From positions 1 through 6,560 of the forward strand of contig CANJPN010000354.1 in assembly GCA_947475855.1 (NCBI GenBank): a stretch of 6,560 bases of DNA, written 5' to 3'. Shown here piece by piece: positions 4,496 to 6,560 of this stretch. Below the pieces are notes generated by a model. The model did not search any database. It was given only the letters and a program-made list of their open reading frames with translations, and was not told where the DNA came from. The translations under genes and the position numbers were made by a program. This DNA comes from Bradyrhizobiaceae bacterium (GTDB taxonomy: Bacteria > Pseudomonadota > Alphaproteobacteria > Rhizobiales > Hyphomicrobiaceae). Numbering within the stretch: position 1 is the first letter of the stretch; each line of letters begins with the position of its first letter.

Positions 4496-6560
4496 TCAAC
4501 CCTTTGCCCGCGCGATCGCTTCGAGCACCCGCTCAGGCGTGAAAGGTTGATGCAGCACCTTGGCCCCCAACGGCTTCAGTGCATCGTTAACCGACACCCA
4601 AACGGCCCCCATCGCGCCGATCAGACCACCCTCGCCGATACCCTTCGCGCCGAGTTCGGTCGACTTCTCCGGCGTCTCGATGTGGCCGACCACGATGTCC
4701 GGCAGCTCGCCCGCCATCGGCACAAGATAGTCCGCCATCGTGCCGTTCAGCAGATTACCCGCGTCGTCGAACGTACTCTCTTCGTAGAGCACCGCGCCGA
4801 TGCCTTGCACCACACCGCCTCGCACTTGCTCCTCGACCAGCAGCGGATTGATGATCCGCCCGCAATCGTCGACCGCCCAGTGACCCAGCATGCGAATCTC
4901 GCCTGTTGCCGCATCGACCTCGACGTAGCTCGCCTGCGCACCGTTCGAGATGTAGCAGACCTTGTCGTTGGCGGCATGGCTCGCCGTGACATTGAGCTGG
5001 ACGTCGAAATCACGGGGCAGCGTATCTTGCCGGAAGTAGCCGATGCGCCCGACTTCCGCCAGACTGATCACCGCCAGCCCCGTGCGGGCGTTGATGACTT
5101 GCCCTGATGCGACGTCAAGATCGGCAACTGGCGTCTGTGTGATCGTACCGGCAAGCGCCAGGATGTTCCGTTTCAACAGACGACCGGCCTTCAATGCCGC
5201 CTCGCCGCCGGTCGCCGTGCCGCGCGACGCCCAAGCGCCTCCACCGTAAGTCGAAATCGCACTGTCGCCAGCAAGAATGCCAACCTCGTCGACATCGACA
5301 CCGACCGTATCCGCCACGATCTGCGCGATCGCGGTCAGCGTACCCTGCCCCTGATCCGTGAGGCTCGTCACGACGCGCAACGCACCCGACGGCTCGAGCC
5401 GGATCGAGCACCCATCCTGCGTCGAGATCGCAGCCCCCGACGGACCGTAGTACGGTGGCCCATAGGCCGACTGCTCGACGAAGTTCGCGATCCCGATACC
5501 ACGCAAAATCCCCTTTGCGCGCAGCGCTTCTTGCTCGGCGCGCAAGCCAGGATAATCCATCAAACCAGTTAGCATTTCCAGGCACGCATGGAACGACACG
5601 GTCTCCAGCCGCTGCCCGCCCGGTGTCGTACACGGCAGCGACGACAATGGCCGCAACGCCCGTCGCTTCAACTCGATCGTATCGAGACCGAGCTTCGTCG
5701 CCGCCTGATCGGCCAGCAACTCTGCCGCGATACATGCCAGCGGCATGCCCACGCCGCGATACATTCCAACCGGGCTCTTGTTGCAATAGGCGCTCCGCGT
5801 TCGCGCCCGGTAGTTCTCGAACGCATACGGCGCTCCCGCCAGCGTGATGCACATCATTCCTTCGGCCACGTTGAACCGAAGCGGCATGCCGAACGCGCCC
5901 ACTGCGCCGACATCATCGATCTCCATTGCGGTGATCTCGCCTGAGCCCTTCAGCGCCATTCGCGCGGTGATGCGATGTTCGCGCGCGTGCGCGTCGGAGA
6001 CGAACGATTCCAGCCGGTCGACGATCAGCTTGACCGGTCGTCCTAGCCGGATACTCGCCGCGACTGTCGCGATCTCGTCCGGGTAGATGTTCAACTTCAT
6101 GCCGAAGCCGCCACCGATATCTGGCGCCGTCACCCGCACCTTCTGTTCCGCTATTCCGAAATGCCGGCTGAAAATGTCCTGCATCTGGAATGGCGATTGA
6201 TGCGCGTGAATGACATTGAGCGTACCGTCTGAAGGGTTGAAATCAGCGATCAACCCACGCGGCTCCAGCGTAACGGCTTGCTGCCGCTCGAACCGGATCT
6301 CCTCTTCGACAACCAAATCGGCTTCGGCAAATGCGCGGTCTGGATCGCCCTTCTCGATTCTGAAATCGAACGCAATGTTGTCCGCGATCTCGGCATGGAC
6401 AATGCCGCCACGCGCTACGTCAAGTGCATGCTCGATGCTGGCCGATGCGGTCAACTCCTCCCACTCGCACTGCACGAGTTCGGCGGCATCCTCCGCCTGC
6501 GCGCGCGTCGCCGCCACCACCACGGCAACCGGCTGCCCCTGCCAGACCGCCTTTTCGGAA
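4496..6560 (-). CDS. Xanthine dehydrogenase/CoxL-family molybdopterin-binding subunit, N-terminus cut off
   Basis: This is the catalytic large subunit of a molybdenum hydroxylase (xanthine oxidase family). It normally works with FAD and 2Fe-2S subunits to hydroxylate aldehydes, N-heterocycles or CO using water. About 687 residues are visible and the frame runs off the right edge: residues before the GTG at 6523 read SEKAVWQGQPVA, matching the family's GQPVA segment, so that GTG is internal. Counting it as residue 1, the molybdopterin-binding APDIGGGFGMK is at 133-143, the substrate-loop equivalent MYRGVGMP at 254-261, DQGQGT at 390-395, and GAKGIGEGG at 625-633 with the likely catalytic Glu631. 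The loop lacks the AYxCSFR of true CO dehydrogenase, so CO oxidation is unlikely; it is nearer the YRGAGR type but also differs from that (GVGMP). The substrate is unknown. Partner genes may lie beyond the window. The stop lies 93 bases before the htpG start. Confidence 0.93.
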   Translation of the reverse strand, partial: SEKAVWQGQPVAVVVAATRAQAEDAAELVQCEWEELTASASIEHALDVARGGIVHAEIADNIAFDFRIEKGDPDRAFAEADLVVEEEIRFERQQAVTLEPRGLIADFNPSDGTLNVIHAHQSPFQMQDIFSRHFGIAEQKVRVTAPDIGGGFGMKLNIYPDEIATVAASIRLGRPVKLIVDRLESFVSDAHAREHRITARMALKGSGEITAMEIDDVGAVGAFGMPLRFNVAEGMMCITLAGAPYAFENYRARTRSAYCNKSPVGMYRGVGMPLACIAAELLADQAATKLGLDTIELKRRALRPLSSLPCTTPGGQRLETVSFHACLEMLTGLMDYPGLRAEQEALRAKGILRGIGIANFVEQSAYGPPYYGPSGAAISTQDGCSIRLEPSGALRVVTSLTDQGQGTLTAIAQIVADTVGVDVDEVGILAGDSAISTYGGGAWASRGTATGGEAALKAGRLLKRNILALAGTITQTPVADLDVASGQVINARTGLAVISLAEVGRIGYFRQDTLPRDFDVQLNVTASHAANDKVCYISNGAQASYVEVDAATGEIRMLGHWAVDDCGRIINPLLVEEQVRGGVVQGIGAVLYEESTFDDAGNLLNGTMADYLVPMAGELPDIVVGHIETPEKSTELGAKGIGEGGLIGAMGAVWVSVNDALKPLGAKVLHQPFTPERVLEAIARAKG

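Noticed and set aside
5115..5852. 245-codon minus-strand open frame overlapping the molybdenum hydroxylase in another frame
   Set aside because: The overlapping frame at 4496-6560 carries all family motifs; this one is Arg/Gly-rich shadow sequence.

Overview
The window looks like ordinary chromosomal sequence from a high-GC proteobacterium, most likely an alphaproteobacterium of the Rhizobiales/Hyphomicrobiales type. Four things point that way: strongly GC-rich third positions in the large genes, an HtpG sequence of alphaproteobacterial style, a large molybdenum-hydroxylase subunit of a kind abundant in that group, and a promoter in front of htpG that fits the alphaproteobacterial RpoH pattern. 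No database search was possible, so the taxon is an inference.

Layout. Positions 1-467 hold no convincing gene. The first 120 bases carry four copies of a 9-bp motif in mixed orientation. At 468-944 (+) is a small two-helix membrane protein of unknown function with a TTG start and a strong ribosome binding site. Positions 945-1250 are non-coding and carry a perfect 12-bp-arm hairpin, a short CCCCACT tandem repeat and a second bulged hairpin. At 1251-2258 (+) is a complete metal-dependent amidohydrolase of the ACMSD-like decarboxylase family. Between it and the convergent next gene (2259-2503) lies a nested palindromic element of about 108 bp (2315-2422). At 2504-4402 (-) is a complete htpG (bacterial Hsp90). 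A 93-bp gap holds its putative heat-shock promoter. From 4496 to the right edge (-) is the 3' part of a xanthine dehydrogenase/CoxL-family molybdopterin-binding subunit, whose N-terminus lies beyond the window.

The genes do not form one obvious pathway. The amidohydrolase and the molybdenum hydroxylase could both serve breakdown of aromatic or heterocyclic compounds, but they are on opposite strands and separated by htpG, so a shared role is speculation. Rows counted by hand in the first kilobase have about 45-57% GC against about 67-68% in the large genes, so the left part may be accessory or less constrained DNA. I found no CRISPR array, RNA gene, intact transposase or clear undescribed system; the most interesting material is the palindromic repeats and the htpG promoter.
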